Notes under the pieces: model-generated
Told to the model about the DNA's origin: nothing
The model's database searches: none
Seen by the model: only the letters and a program-made list of their open reading frames with translations
Origin: Candidatus Caldilinea saccharophila
GTDB taxonomy: Bacteria; Chloroflexota; Anaerolineae; Caldilineales; Caldilineaceae
Direction of reading: 5' to 3'
DNA: 64,000 nucleotides
Assembly (NCBI GenBank): GCA_016710365.1
Contig: JADJVW010000021.1
Span: 1 to 64,000, forward strand
Program-made: the position numbers and the translations under genes
Shown here: positions 27,752-37,550 of the stretch, one piece after another
Numbering within the stretch: the first letter of the stretch is position 1
How the letters are laid out: every line of letters starts with the position of its first letter

Positions 27752-28369
27752 ATGATTGCCGTTGCGAGCAACGTTCTTATGAACGGCTCACCTGTCGCCA
27801 CCACCCCCATCCTCTATCTTGCCCGTCACGCCACACCGGACTGGAACCGCAAAGACATTCGCTACGACGTGGCGCCTGGCCCCGACCTCATCCCGCAAGG
27901 GGAGGAAGAGGCGGCGCAACTCGGCGCCTTCCTGCGCGGCGCGGGCGTGACGCGCCTTGTCGCCAGTCCGCTGGTGCGCACGCACCGCACCGCGCAAATC
28001 GCCGGTGCGATTGCGGAAGCGCCGGTGACCATCGACGAGGCCGTGCGCGAGTACAGTCACGAGGAAAACGACCAGGCTGTCTTCGACCGCTTCCATCCAC
28101 GGCTCGCCGCGCTCTTCCAAGAAGCGGCCGACCAGGGGCCGATTGCCATCGTCACCCACGGCGGGCCTGTGCGCGTCCTGCTGGAACGGCTCGGCATCGA
28201 CCGCGACCAACTGTGGCACTATCGCCGTCAGTTCGACCACCAGAACCCACTGGCGCCTGCGGCGGCATGGGAGCTGACGCGCCCTGCTCCCGATGGAGCC
28301 TGGCGCATGCGTCTGGCTTTCTCACCGACGCCTTTTGCTGAATATCCGCCTGCGGTGAGTCATGTCTGA
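27752..28369 (+). CDS. Histidine phosphatase family protein
   Basis: A 205-residue phosphoglycerate-mutase-like phosphatase. The catalytic LARHATPDWN (R-H-x pattern) lies near the N-terminus, VASPLVRTHRTAQIA holds the second Arg, and IVTHGGPVRVLL the second His. The substrate cannot be told. The stop overlaps the start of pyrF-pyrE by 8 nt, so they are probably co-translated. It lies just after the SRP RNA. Confidence 0.9.
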   Translation: MIAVASNVLMNGSPVATTPILYLARHATPDWNRKDIRYDVAPGPDLIPQGEEEAAQLGAFLRGAGVTRLVASPLVRTHRTAQIAGAIAEAPVTIDEAVREYSHEENDQAVFDRFHPRLAALFQEAADQGPIAIVTHGGPVRVLLERLGIDRDQLWHYRRQFDHQNPLAPAAAWELTRPAPDGAWRMRLAFSPTPFAEYPPAVSHV

Positions 28370-29841
28370 TTTTTTCACCAAACTGGAGGCCGCGGCGCAA
28401 CGCAATCAATCCTTGCTCTGCGTCGGTCTCGACCCGGCGCCCGACCAGATTCCGCCTGCCTATCGCAGCAGCGCGCAAACCACCGCGGAGGCAATGCTGG
28501 CCTGGAATCGAGCGATCATCGAACAGACCGCAGACCTGGTGTGCGCGTTCAAACCCAATATCGCCTTCTATGAGGCGCTGGGGGCGGCAGGCATGGAAGT
28601 GCTGCGGGCGACGCTGGCGGCGATCCCTGGCGACGTGCCTGTCATCCTCGACGCCAAGCGCGGGGACATCGGCAGCACCGCCGCCGCGTATGCCGCCGCC
28701 TGCTTCGAGGATCTCAAAGTGGACGCCGTCACGCTGAGTCCTTATTTGGGGCGTGACAGCATCGCCCCCTTTGCGCGCTACCAAGACAAGGGTCTTTTCG
28801 TGCTCTGCCATACCTCCAACCCCAGCGCGGATGAGTTTCAAGCGCTGGAGATCGCGGACTGGCGCAGCCTCGACCGCGAGCCAAACCAGCCGCTCTATAT
28901 CCATGTGGCGCGGGCGGCGGTTGCCTGGTCGCCCAATGTGGGGCTGGTGGTAGGGGCGACGTTTCCCGGAGCGGTGGCGCACGTGCGATGGTCCGCCCGC
29001 GGCTTGGTTTTTGATTCCGGGCATCGGCGCGCAGGGAGGCGACCTCGAGGCGACGCTGGCGGCCGGTTTGCGCCGCGACGGAATGGGCGTAGTGATCAAC
29101 GCCAGCCGCAGCATCGCCAACATCGGCGATCCGCGCCGCGCGGCGCGTGAAATGCGCGACGCGATCAACGCGGCGCGGCGCCGGGCGGCCGCGCCGGTGA
29201 ATGTCACACAGGCGAATGTCACAACGGAAGACGCGACAACAGGCCACCCCTTGCGCGCGCTGGTGCTTGATCTGGCCGATCTGGGCGCAGTGCGCTTTGG
29301 CAATTTTACCCTGGCGAGTGGCATCCAATCGCCTATCTACATCGACCTCCGCCTGCTGGTCAGCCGTCCTGCCCTGTTGGCGCGCGCGGCCGCCGCTTAC
29401 GCGACTCTGCTGGACGACGCCCCGTGCGACCGCATTGCAGGCGTGCCCTACGCCGCGCTGCCGATCGGGACAGCCGTGGCGATTGCCGCTGACAAGCCGC
29501 TGATCTACCCGCGCAAGGAAGTCAAAGAGCACGGTCTCGGCAAGCTGATCGAGGGCGCCTGGCAACCCGGCGAGCGCGTCGCCATTATCGAGGATCTGAT
29601 CACCAGCGGCGGCAGCACGATCAAGACTGCGGATACGCTGCGCGCGGCCGGGCTAGTCGTCGAACACGCTCTGGTGCTGATCGACCGCGAGCAGGGCGGC
29701 GTGAGCAATCTCGCCAACGCTGGCATCATCGCGCACGCAGTCCTGACGCTGACCCAGATTCTCGACATTCTAGTCGACGCCGGCCGGCTGGATGCTGCCA
29801 AGCGCCAGGAAGTGTTGGCATTTCTGCGCAAGACAAGCTGA
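28362..29841 (+). CDS. pyrF-pyrE: Bifunctional OMP decarboxylase / orotate phosphoribosyltransferase (one frame break)
   Basis: The N-terminal half is a type 2 orotidine-5'-phosphate decarboxylase: SLLCVGLDPAPDQIP, VCAFKPNIAFYEALG and the catalytic ILDAKRGDIG, then VTLSPYLGRDSI. The C-terminal half is orotate phosphoribosyltransferase: FTLASGIQSPIYIDLR, then YPRKEVKEHG and the PRPP-binding AIIEDLITSGGST. Together they catalyse the last two steps to UMP, in the order opposite to the eukaryotic UMP synthase. The frame changes near 28985-29010 (…GAVAHVR, then FLIPGIGAQGGDLEATL). Joined length is about 493 residues. A dihydroorotate dehydrogenase gene follows, completing a pyrimidine group. Confidence 0.92.
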
Positions 29842-29862
29842 CGGCTCGCCAGACATAAAGCT

Positions 29863-29963
29863 TTGGGTAAGTTTCGTGAAGCACTGAGATTTGCGCAGAT
29901 GGGCTTTCGATAAACGCAGAGCAAATCAAAGCGCCAAAGCATCTGTGTTCCTTTAATCCGTTC
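29863..29963. repeat. Imperfect palindrome between pyrF-pyrE and pyrD
   Basis: The left part (AAGCACTGAGATTTGCGCAGATGGG) and right part (CAAAGCGCCAAAGCATCTGTG) contain GCAGAT/ATCTGTG and related short pairings. It resembles the CAGATAAACGC-type element at 59142-59248 but is more degraded. Confidence 0.4.
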
Positions 29964-29982
29964 ACAAAGCGAGGCTCGCGCC

Positions 29983-30969
29983 ATGACCGATCTTACCACG
30001 CGCTTTCTCGATCTCACCCTGTCAACGCCGCTGGTGCTGGCGAGCGGCATCTGGGGCACGACGGTCAGCCTGCTGGAACGCGCGGCGCTGGCCGGCTGTG
30101 GCGCGGTGACGGCCAAAAGCTGCGGTCCGACGCCGCGGCCCGGCCATGTCAACCCGTCCTGCCTGGACTGGGGACACGGGCTGATCAACGCCATTGGGCT
30201 GGCAAATCCGGGCGCGCAGGCCGAAGTCGCCCTGTTGTCCGCTGCCAGGCAACGCCTGCAAGCATTGGGCGTGCCGCTGATCGCCAGCATCTTCGCCGGC
30301 CCGCCTGAGGAATTTGGCGAGGTGGCGGGCATCGTGGCCGCGGCGCAACCCGACCTGATCGAAGTCAACATCTCCTGCCCCAACGTCCACAGCGAGTTTG
30401 GCGAACCCTACGCGGCCAGCGCCGACGCGGCCGCCGAGGTGACGGGCCATGTCAAGGATGCCGCGCGGCGCGCGGGCATCCCCGTTATCATCAAGCTGGC
30501 GCCCAATGTGCCGAGCATCGGGCGCATCGCTCAGGCAGTGGTGGCGGCCGGCGCCGACGCCCTGTGCGTCATCAACACGATGCCCGGCATGGTGATCGAC
30601 GCGGAGAGCGGCCAGCCGATCCTCGCCAACCGCAGCGGCGGGCTGAGCGGGCCGGCGCTCAAGCCGATCGCGCTCAAGTGCGTCTATGATGTGCGCAAGG
30701 CTTGCCCCGACATCCCGATCATTGGCGCCGGCGGCGTGACCAGCGGGCTTGACGCCGTCGAAATGATGATGGCGGGCGCCACCGCGGTGGGCGTAGGCAG
30801 CGCGGTCTATTATCGCGGGCCAGCCGCGATCCGCGCGATACGCGACGAGCTGGCGGCATGGCTCGCAGGACACAACATCGCCCGCGCCGCCGATGTGTGT
30901 AATCGCGCACACCGCGAGCCGGTCTATCTCACCACACCGACCGGCGCACCGGTTCCCGTGGCTCATTGA
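29983..30969 (+). CDS. pyrD: Dihydroorotate dehydrogenase, class 1B-type catalytic subunit
   Basis: This enzyme oxidises dihydroorotate to orotate with an FMN cofactor. The N-terminus LSTPLVLASGIWGTT, then GCGAVTAKSCG, NAIGLANPG and LIEVNISCPNV are conserved; the Cys in NISCPN is the catalytic base of class 1 enzymes. PIIGAGGVTSGLDAVEMM binds the FMN phosphate. Its length (328 residues) and ending fit class 1B, which normally works with a PyrK electron-transfer subunit; no pyrK is in the window. Gene order after pyrF-pyrE supports pyrimidine biosynthesis. Confidence 0.9.
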   Translation: MTDLTTRFLDLTLSTPLVLASGIWGTTVSLLERAALAGCGAVTAKSCGPTPRPGHVNPSCLDWGHGLINAIGLANPGAQAEVALLSAARQRLQALGVPLIASIFAGPPEEFGEVAGIVAAAQPDLIEVNISCPNVHSEFGEPYAASADAAAEVTGHVKDAARRAGIPVIIKLAPNVPSIGRIAQAVVAAGADALCVINTMPGMVIDAESGQPILANRSGGLSGPALKPIALKCVYDVRKACPDIPIIGAGGVTSGLDAVEMMMAGATAVGVGSAVYYRGPAAIRAIRDELAAWLAGHNIARAADVCNRAHREPVYLTTPTGAPVPVAH

Positions 30970-30975
30970 GACGCG

Positions 30976-31674
30976 ATGATGTATACTACTGGCACATTGC
31001 CGGTCGATTCAACCTTGCTTGAAAGTCCTATGCCAAATTACGACACCCGCCAGGAGAGCATTGACGCCATCATCCGGCGCATCTCCGATCTCAATGAGCA
31101 GTCATTGACGCAGCTTTCGCAGTACATCTCCTATCTCAAGTGGCAAGAGGAGTTGTGGCACAGTCTGATCGAAGAGGAGCGCTTCACCGACCCTGACCAG
31201 GCGCTGCTCTGGCAGTTCGATTTCATCGAAGCGTTCCCCGCCGCGCGCAAGGTCGCCACCCGCACCCCTCAAATGATGGAGATCAAGATAGGCATGGCCT
31301 CGTGTGGGCTGCTCCAGCAGATGGCGATCTGGGAGCATCCGCCGGTTTCGGGCGCGGCCGTCTGTGAATATACCGTGCGAGCGCCCGCGGATCTGAACGC
31401 GCTCAAGCTGCGCTTTGCGGTGGGCATCCGCGACGGCGCACTGATGGAGGGCGACAATCTTTGCGCCTTCCGCATTTATGTCAATGGCGTCCGTCTGTGG
31501 AGCACGACCAAGCAAAACTGCAAATGGGAACGCTTTGTCATCGACCTGCCCAGCCTTTCCGGTCAGGAGGCGGTGATCCAATTCATCACAGATGGCCTCG
31601 GCGACAATCGCTGGAACTGGGCCGTGTGGGGCGAGCCGCAGTTGCTCGGCTACGGGCCAAAACGCGCCAAATAA
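30976..31674 (+). CDS. Hypothetical protein with possible carbohydrate-binding-type beta domain
   Basis: I do not recognise this family. The N-terminus after IDAIIRRISDLNEQSL is helical (TQLSQYISYLKWQEELW). The C-terminal part is beta-rich with VCEYTVRAPADLNALKLRFAVG, FRIYVNGVRLW and WNWAVWGEPQL, a pattern reminiscent of NPCBM-type sugar-binding modules. No signal peptide is visible. A second start at 31030 (MPNYDTRQES) is possible. It follows pyrD by 6 nt and may be co-transcribed. Confidence 0.55.
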   Translation: MMYTTGTLPVDSTLLESPMPNYDTRQESIDAIIRRISDLNEQSLTQLSQYISYLKWQEELWHSLIEEERFTDPDQALLWQFDFIEAFPAARKVATRTPQMMEIKIGMASCGLLQQMAIWEHPPVSGAAVCEYTVRAPADLNALKLRFAVGIRDGALMEGDNLCAFRIYVNGVRLWSTTKQNCKWERFVIDLPSLSGQEAVIQFITDGLGDNRWNWAVWGEPQLLGYGPKRAK

Positions 31675-31692
31675 CTGTGCGAGAAGTAGTTC

Positions 31693-31734
31693 TTTGACGC
31701 GGAGGCGCGGAGATGCAGAGGTTCGCAGAGAAAA
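31693..31734. repeat. TTTGACGCGGAG-family element (copy)
   Basis: Reads TTTGACGCGGAGGCGCGGAG, then ATGCAGAGGTTCGCAGAGAAAA. Near-identical copies lie at 49165-49208, 61897-61937 (inverted), 47690-47730 (inverted), 41732-41777 (inverted) and a short one at 26164-26187. Confidence 0.8.
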
Positions 31735-31823
31735 GCTATTTCTGCAACCATTCCCACAATGCTGCCGTAGGCGGTATGAATATAGATCAATAGCTGTTCT
31801 GGATGGCTTGAATTGGGGGAGGA

Positions 31824-32801
31824 GTGTATGGCATTTTTGACAAACCATTGGCTGAACTGAAAACCTATTTGCCGGAGCGGGAGGAGCCGCGTGATTTCGA
31901 CGCGTTCTGGCTGCGCACGCTGGCCGATGCGCGCAGCCATGGGCTCGACCCTGTCTTTACGCCGGTCGATTATGGGCTGCGCACGGTGGAAACGTTCGAT
32001 GTGACCTTTAGCGGCTACGGCGGACAGCGCATCAAAGGCTGGCTGTTGCTGCCGCGCCAGCATGAAGGCAAGCTGCCCGCGGTCGTCGAATACATTGGCT
32101 ATGGCGGCGGGCGCGGCTTCCCGATCGACTGGCTGACGTGGAGCAGCGCTGGCTACGCGCACCTCATCATGGACACGCGCGGGCAAGGCAGCGCGTGGAC
32201 GCGGGGGGACACGCCCGACCCGGAAGGTGAGGGCGGCAATCCGCAGTTTCCCGGCTTCATGACGCGTGGGGTGCTGGCGCCGGAAACTTACTACTATCGC
32301 CGCGTCTTTACCGACGCCGTGCGCGCGGTCGAGACCACGGTGGCGCATCCGGCCGTGGACGCCAGCCGCGTGGCTGTGGTCGGCGGCAGTCAGGGCGGCG
32401 GCATTGCCCTGGCCGTGGCCGGACTGGCGCCAGGCTTGCTTGACCACGCGGTCAGTGCGGCCATGCCCGACGTGCCTTTCCTGTGCCACTATCGTCGCGC
32501 GACGGAGATCATCGACTCGCATCCTTACCAGGAAATTGTGCGCTTCTGCAAGGTGCATCGCGACCAGGTGGAGACGGTCTTCCGCACGCTGGCCTATTTC
32601 GACGGCATGAACTTTGCCGCGCGCGCCAATGCACGCGCCCTCTTCTCCGTCGCGCTGATGGACGACATCTGCCCACCATCCACGGTCTTTGCGGCCTACA
32701 ACCACTACCGCGGCCCCAAAGACATCCGCGTCTATACGTACAATCAGCATGAAGGCGGGCAGAGCTTCCAGCGTCTGGAACAACTCCAATTCCTCGCCTG
32801 A
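31824..32801 (+). CDS. Acetyl xylan esterase / cephalosporin C deacetylase family (CE7)
   Basis: A 325-residue esterase of carbohydrate esterase family 7, which removes acetyl groups from xylo-oligosaccharides and similar substrates. The N-terminal FDKPLAELKTYLPEREEPRDFDAFW is diagnostic. The triad is visible: Ser in VVGGSQGGGIAL, Asp in ALMDDICPPST and His in TYNQHEGGQSF; the RGQG motif (IMDTRGQGSAW) forms the CE7 oxyanion region. It starts at a GTG (31824) after GGGGGAGGA. No signal peptide is present, so it probably works on imported oligomers. Confidence 0.9.
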   Translation: MYGIFDKPLAELKTYLPEREEPRDFDAFWLRTLADARSHGLDPVFTPVDYGLRTVETFDVTFSGYGGQRIKGWLLLPRQHEGKLPAVVEYIGYGGGRGFPIDWLTWSSAGYAHLIMDTRGQGSAWTRGDTPDPEGEGGNPQFPGFMTRGVLAPETYYYRRVFTDAVRAVETTVAHPAVDASRVAVVGGSQGGGIALAVAGLAPGLLDHAVSAAMPDVPFLCHYRRATEIIDSHPYQEIVRFCKVHRDQVETVFRTLAYFDGMNFAARANARALFSVALMDDICPPSTVFAAYNHYRGPKDIRVYTYNQHEGGQSFQRLEQLQFLA

Positions 32802-32837
32802 GTAAATGCCAGTCCCCACGTAAGGAGGCGTCAATCC

Positions 32838-33107
32838 ATGCAAACGGACCATGACGGAGAACCAGCCGTGGAGCCAACCGGCGACGACGCCGGTGAGCAG
32901 AAGAAGATCAGAGCGACCTTTGTCCCTGTTGATCCCGCCAATCCACGTGCGGCTGCAGAAGCGCTCTATGCCTGGATTCAACAGGTGAGCGCCGCCGCAG
33001 GTGCATCTGCACCATCTGCACCGGACGCAGAGGACGAAGCGTCGCCGGCGTCCGATGCAGACGCCGCCCGACCCGGTGTAAAGGAAAGCCGCGCCAGAGC
33101 GTCCTGA
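32838..33107 (+). CDS. Small acidic Ala-rich hypothetical protein
   Basis: An 89-residue protein with a strong AAGGAGG ribosome-binding site. The middle KKIRATFVPVDPANPRAAAEALYAWIQQV is likely folded; the C-terminal half is Ala/Asp/Pro-rich and probably disordered. No membrane segment or known motif is visible. It follows the esterase by 36 nt and may be co-transcribed. Confidence 0.5.
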   Translation: MQTDHDGEPAVEPTGDDAGEQKKIRATFVPVDPANPRAAAEALYAWIQQVSAAAGASAPSAPDAEDEASPASDADAARPGVKESRARAS

Positions 33108-33245
33108 CCTTACCGGGAGAGGGTGAGGTCACTGCCAACACACTGCACAGAAAAGAATCAGCCGAGGGAAATCATTCCCCCGGCTGATTGCACTTCCCTA
33201 GATCGCTGATCTGTGCAGATCGCCTGTTTCCCCTGACTGCGCAAA

Positions 33246-35315
33246 TCAGCGCGGCTGCGGCCCGGCCACGTTCACCGTCACGTTCTGTTCAGTCTGACCG
33301 ACGCCATACGCGACCAGTTTATACTCGAACAACCCGACTGCGTCTGGACAGTCCTGCGCCGAACCGTTGCCCGGCCCACCTGCGACGATGGCGCCGCCGT
33401 TGCGCAGCAAGTTAACGCCCTGGGCGTTATCGGTGCGCCAGTCGAAGTTGACACACTGGCCGCGCGGAATTTCATTGCTGTTGACGGTGAAGCGACGAAT
33501 CACCGGCGGCTGCGCAGGCGGCGGCTGCGGGCTGTTGACGTTGACCGTCACCTGGCGCGCATCCTGGCCGCCATCGTACTTGACGGCGTTGAGCGTGTAC
33601 GTTTTCGAGCTGCCGGGGCAAACTTCGCGCGCACTGACGCCGGCCACCCCTTCGCCGTCGAGGTAGACAGCCTGTACGTTGCGCACATCCCACCGCAGCG
33701 TCGTGCACTGACCGCCGCTGATATCTGTGGCGTCGGCCCAGAAGTTGATGCTGTAGTCGGGCGCACCGCTCACTGTGATCGTGATCGTAAAATCGTGCGT
33801 GGCGCCGTTGCGATCCACCACCCGGAGCGTGTAAGTCGTGGTCCCGCCTGGGCAGACCGTGTGCGCATCATGGCCGCCGACGCCCTGCTGGTTGCCGCCG
33901 TCGATGAAATAGACGGCGTTGACGTCGTCGATATCCCAGCGGATCGCCGTGCACTGACCCGGGGCAATATAGTTTGTATCCGCGCGCAGATTGGGGTTGA
34001 TCTCCTGGGTCGGCGGGGGCGGCGGCGCGGGCGGGTTTGGATCGGGCGTCTGGATGCCAACCCACACGACCTCGCCGAAGTACTGGCCCAGATTGTCGCG
34101 CATCTGCCAGAAGCCCTGGAAGACGCCGTAGGTCTGCGGCGCACGCAGGCTGGCCGACAGGTCGATCGTCTCCCCCGGCTGCACTGTGCGCCCGACCGGC
34201 ACAGGGCTGCCGCTCATCGACGATTCGATGCGATTGCCGTTGACATAGCTGAGGGCAAAGTCCGGCGCCCACGCACAGGAGCCGTTGTTGAGCACGCGCC
34301 AGCTTTTGACAAAGTCCTGGCCGGGGGTCATGATCGGCGGCGCGGTCATGTTCTGGTCGTCCAGGTTGAGGTCGGCGACAAATGCCATGCTTTTGATACA
34401 CGGCGCAGGCGTCGCGATCTCGGCCGGGGGCGTGACATTTTCGACCACGGCGGCTTCTTCATCCGGCGTGACGCTGTCCGGGTTCACCTGCAAGTAGCGA
34501 TTGACCAGGTCGGCAAACGCGCCGTCGCTTTGCAATTCCAGCAGCGCCTGGTTGAGCGGCTCGATGAGGCTGCTGCCTTGGGCCGCGGCGATGGCAAATT
34601 GTTGTTGATTGAACTGAGCGCCGACGACCTGCAATGCCGGGTTGCGCTGGACGGCCAGCTCGGCGGTAAGCTGTCCCAGCAGACCGACATCCAGGCTGTT
34701 GTTGCGCAGGTCGCGGATGATCTCGCTGGGCGTCGAATAGACGGTCAGGTCATCCTGCGCGATCACGCCGGCGTCGACCAGCACGTGTTGCGCCCACGTC
34801 TGATAGGTGGAGCCGCGCTGCACGCCGACGCGCAGGCCGGAGAGGTCGGACGGCGCGTTGATGGTCCCGGTGAAGCTCGCCGTGGCCAGCGCGACGCTGT
34901 TGCCGATGTAGTAGAGATTGGTGAAATCGACCACCTGCTGGCGGTCGGGCGTGACGGAGATCGCGCCGATGGCGGCATCCACGCTGCCAAGACGCACGGC
35001 GTTGACCAGCCCATCGAAGGCGAAATCGTTGAACTCGACCGCAACGCCCAGCTTCTCGCCGATCGCGCGCGCCAGCGCAATGTCGAAGCCATCCAACTCA
35101 AAGTTGCTGTTGTAGAACTCGAAGGGTGGATAGTCGGCCGCGGTGCCAAAAACGAGTGTACCCGCGGCCTGGACGCGCGCCCAGTCCGTCGCCGGGTCGG
35201 GTGGCGGCTGTTGCACCAAGCCAGGATTGCCGGACGCCAATGACGTCCCTGGCAACAGAGCCACAAGTACGGCCATGATTGCCAACAACCAAAAAATCCG
35301 CAACGATCGCTGCAT
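33246..35315 (-). CDS. Family-3 substrate-binding protein fused to NBR1-like and three Ig-like domains
   Basis: A signal peptide (FWLLAIMAVLVALLPGT) is followed by a periplasmic-binding-protein-like domain of the amino-acid type (GTLVFGTAADYPPFEFYN, GFDIALARAIGEKLGV, GVQRGSTYQTWA). An NBR1-like central domain follows (PGQDFVKSWRVLNNGSCAW, GVFQGFWQMRDNLGQYFGEV). Three repeats of about 75-80 residues complete the protein, each with a G-Q-C-(T/V)-x2-x-W/D core and a second Cys (GQCTAIRWDIDDVNAVYF, GQCTTLRWDVRNVQAVYL, GQCVNFDWRTDNAQGVNL), suggesting one disulphide per repeat. At 689 residues it is far longer than a simple binding protein. No permease or ATPase gene is adjacent, so it may be a ligand-sensing or surface protein rather than a transporter component. 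Confidence 0.8.
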   Translation of the reverse strand: MQRSLRIFWLLAIMAVLVALLPGTSLASGNPGLVQQPPPDPATDWARVQAAGTLVFGTAADYPPFEFYNSNFELDGFDIALARAIGEKLGVAVEFNDFAFDGLVNAVRLGSVDAAIGAISVTPDRQQVVDFTNLYYIGNSVALATASFTGTINAPSDLSGLRVGVQRGSTYQTWAQHVLVDAGVIAQDDLTVYSTPSEIIRDLRNNSLDVGLLGQLTAELAVQRNPALQVVGAQFNQQQFAIAAAQGSSLIEPLNQALLELQSDGAFADLVNRYLQVNPDSVTPDEEAAVVENVTPPAEIATPAPCIKSMAFVADLNLDDQNMTAPPIMTPGQDFVKSWRVLNNGSCAWAPDFALSYVNGNRIESSMSGSPVPVGRTVQPGETIDLSASLRAPQTYGVFQGFWQMRDNLGQYFGEVVWVGIQTPDPNPPAPPPPPTQEINPNLRADTNYIAPGQCTAIRWDIDDVNAVYFIDGGNQQGVGGHDAHTVCPGGTTTYTLRVVDRNGATHDFTITITVSGAPDYSINFWADATDISGGQCTTLRWDVRNVQAVYLDGEGVAGVSAREVCPGSSKTYTLNAVKYDGGQDARQVTVNVNSPQPPPAQPPVIRRFTVNSNEIPRGQCVNFDWRTDNAQGVNLLRNGGAIVAGGPGNGSAQDCPDAVGLFEYKLVAYGVGQTEQNVTVNVAGPQPR

Positions 35316-35664
35316 AAGCTACGTGATTCTCCATAAAATTGTTCAAATGGCCGCTTGGAAATTGCTCGATCGGTGTGGGCGCGAAGCATAGGCAGTCGCT
35401 GGACAAGGATCATCACAGATTATTGCTCAACCGTCAGCAATGGGCAAATTTGCTGTAAGGTTGGCAACCTTATGACAAAACGCTTCAGCGGATTTAAGGA
35501 AACAACGGATTTGCTCGCGTCGTTGACCATCCGACGCAGGCTGGGTGGATGATCACTATCAGAGTAGGGAAGGGGAAATGGCGCGCGCATCGGGTGGATT
35601 GACGCGCATAAGATTTGCGACGATCCGCCTGATCCGCGTCATTCGCGGGCTATGACTTGCGTGT
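35316..35664. other. Intergenic region with palindromes
   Basis: No gene seen. It contains the palindrome TAAGGTTGGCAACCTTA (35456-35472), a partial copy of the repeat unit found at 37551-38231 (CAGCGGATTTAAGGAAACAACGGATTTGC, about 35486-35514), and half of a GATCCGCGTCAT-type element near 35620-35652. It should also hold the promoter of the binding-protein gene on the minus strand. Confidence 0.5.
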
Positions 35665-37531
35665 CTATATCGTGACCGGCGCCAACCGCGCGTGCGGGTG
35701 AGCATAGATGCTGTACGCCAGCCACGTCGGATCGCCGTCGCCCTGCGTGGCCTGGCGCGCCGCGGAGACGGCCTCGGCCACGGTGGCGCGCGGCGTGGCC
35801 GGATCGACAGGCGGCGCGGTCAGCCGGTCGTAGAAAGTTTGCGCAAACGCGGCGGCGTGATGGTCGGTCACCGTCCACAGCGGCGCGACAAAAAGGCCCG
35901 CTCCCGCGCTCAAGAACCACTGCGCCCAGCCGCCCAGATGCGTCAGCGACCACAGCGACCGCGCGCCGTGGCAGATATTGAGCATAACGCCGGGGCGGGT
36001 GCGGGCGATCTGCGGGCGGATTTCCGGGCCGTAGAGCAGGTCGGGCAGCAGGTTGCCATCCTCCAGCGCGATGGCGGCGGCAGTCGCGTCCTCGTCCAAC
36101 TCGCCGTGCGCGGCAAAGTGCAGCCAGTCATAGCCGCCCTCGCGCAGCAGCGCCAGCACGGTGGCCAGGCGCGCGTCGGCGGGGCTGAGGTCGCGCAGCG
36201 ACAGCCGCGCGGCCAGCGTCTGCAAATGGCGGCGTTCAGTGGCGGCAAAGCGCAGGTCGCGCCTGTGCGGGGCAATGCAGGCGAGCGACGCCAGCGCCAG
36301 GCGCACCGGCGGGCCAGGGATCGCAGCCGTCGTCGCGTCGCCGCCCAGCCAGCGCTGCAGCGAGAGGCTTACCGCCCACGGCGCTTCGTCGCGCCACGCG
36401 CCCGCGGGGTCGTCGTAGGGGAGCACCAGTTCCCACGGAATCCACGGTTCGTCCGAGACGACGAGCAGCGTACGCCCTGCCCATGCGCTGCGGTGCGCGG
36501 CGTAGGCCGCCTTGATCGCCGCGGGCAGCAGCTCGGCCCACAGCCGCCAGCCCAGCGCCCGCACCTCGGCTTCAAACGCGGCGGCATTGGTCGGCGCGGC
36601 GGCTTCGGCAAGCGTCGACAGGCTGGCATAGAGCTGCGCGGCGTAGCGCTGCGGATCGACGCGCAGCGGCCGGCGCTGCGGCAGGGTCAGGGCGCGGCCC
36701 TGCCGGTCAAAGAGCGTGAAGATCAGCGCGTGGCCGCCGCTGCTGGCGTCGTAATGGACGTCGAGCTGCACGGCGGGCGGTTCGGCCAGCACGGGGTCGA
36801 AGTGCACGCGGCCCGGCATGGCTGACCAGCACGTCGGCCACCGGCTCGACCGTCACTTCGACCTCGACGCGCGTGCGGCCCAGCGGCTGGCCGGCCTGGC
36901 GAAAATCAAAAAAAAGCGTCGTCATCCCCACCTGCTGCGGGCGCAGCTCAAAGTAGACCGCGGGGCTGTCCGCGTCGGGCATGACTGCCATCGACTGCGT
37001 GGCCGCGCCCGCGATCTCAAAGGCCGGCGCGGTCAGCGTCACGTCGACCGGCCGGCTCGGCAGCACCTGCAGCGCCTCCGTGACGCGGCTGAGCGACGAC
37101 GGCGCCAGCGTCAGCTTGACCATCACGACCATCCGCCCCTCAAGCCAGACGCGGCGCGGGCAGGCGATGTCGGTGTAGCGGGTGACGAGGAGAGATTGGA
37201 GATTGGGAGATTGGAGATTGGAGATGGGAGATGGGGGGGATTCGGTGGCGGGTGCGCCTTTGGTGGGGTCGTAGCTGCGCAGGATGCCTTCTGCGGCGAG
37301 GCGCGCCGGGTCGAGGATCGAGAGGAGTGCAGCTTGTGCGGCGGCCGCGCTCATGAAAAGTCTGAGCAACCGCAGCCTGACCATCGTGGGGTCCTGGCGC
37401 TCCGCACGCAGGTCGTCGAGGTAACTCTCCAACTGCCGCTCGAACGCCGGCCACTGCTCGGCGCCCAGCAACACCGGCAGGCGCTGGCGCAGCGCGTCGA
37501 TGGCGGTGAGAATTTCTTCCAGTGTGTACAT
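35665..37531 (-). CDS. CHAT-domain protease-like protein with N-terminal helical and Ig-like regions (one frame break)
   Basis: The C-terminal half is a CHAT domain, the caspase-like fold of separase relatives. LLVVSDEPWIPWELVLPYDD starts the domain; the catalytic His lies in DWLHFAAHGEL and the Cys in VMLNICHGARSL. The N-terminal half is helical (MYTLEEILTAIDALRQRL) and then Ig-like (VWLEGRMVVMVKLTLAPSSLS). The frame changes near 36815-36825, so the two halves appear as overlapping pieces; joined length is about 622 residues. A repeat of GGAGATTGG units (about 37190-37240) is inserted in the coding region and gives the odd stretch PISNLQSPNLQS. It lies downstream of the larger CHAT gene on the same strand. 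Confidence 0.8.
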
Positions 37532-37550
37532 GGTCAGCTCCTGGTGACAG

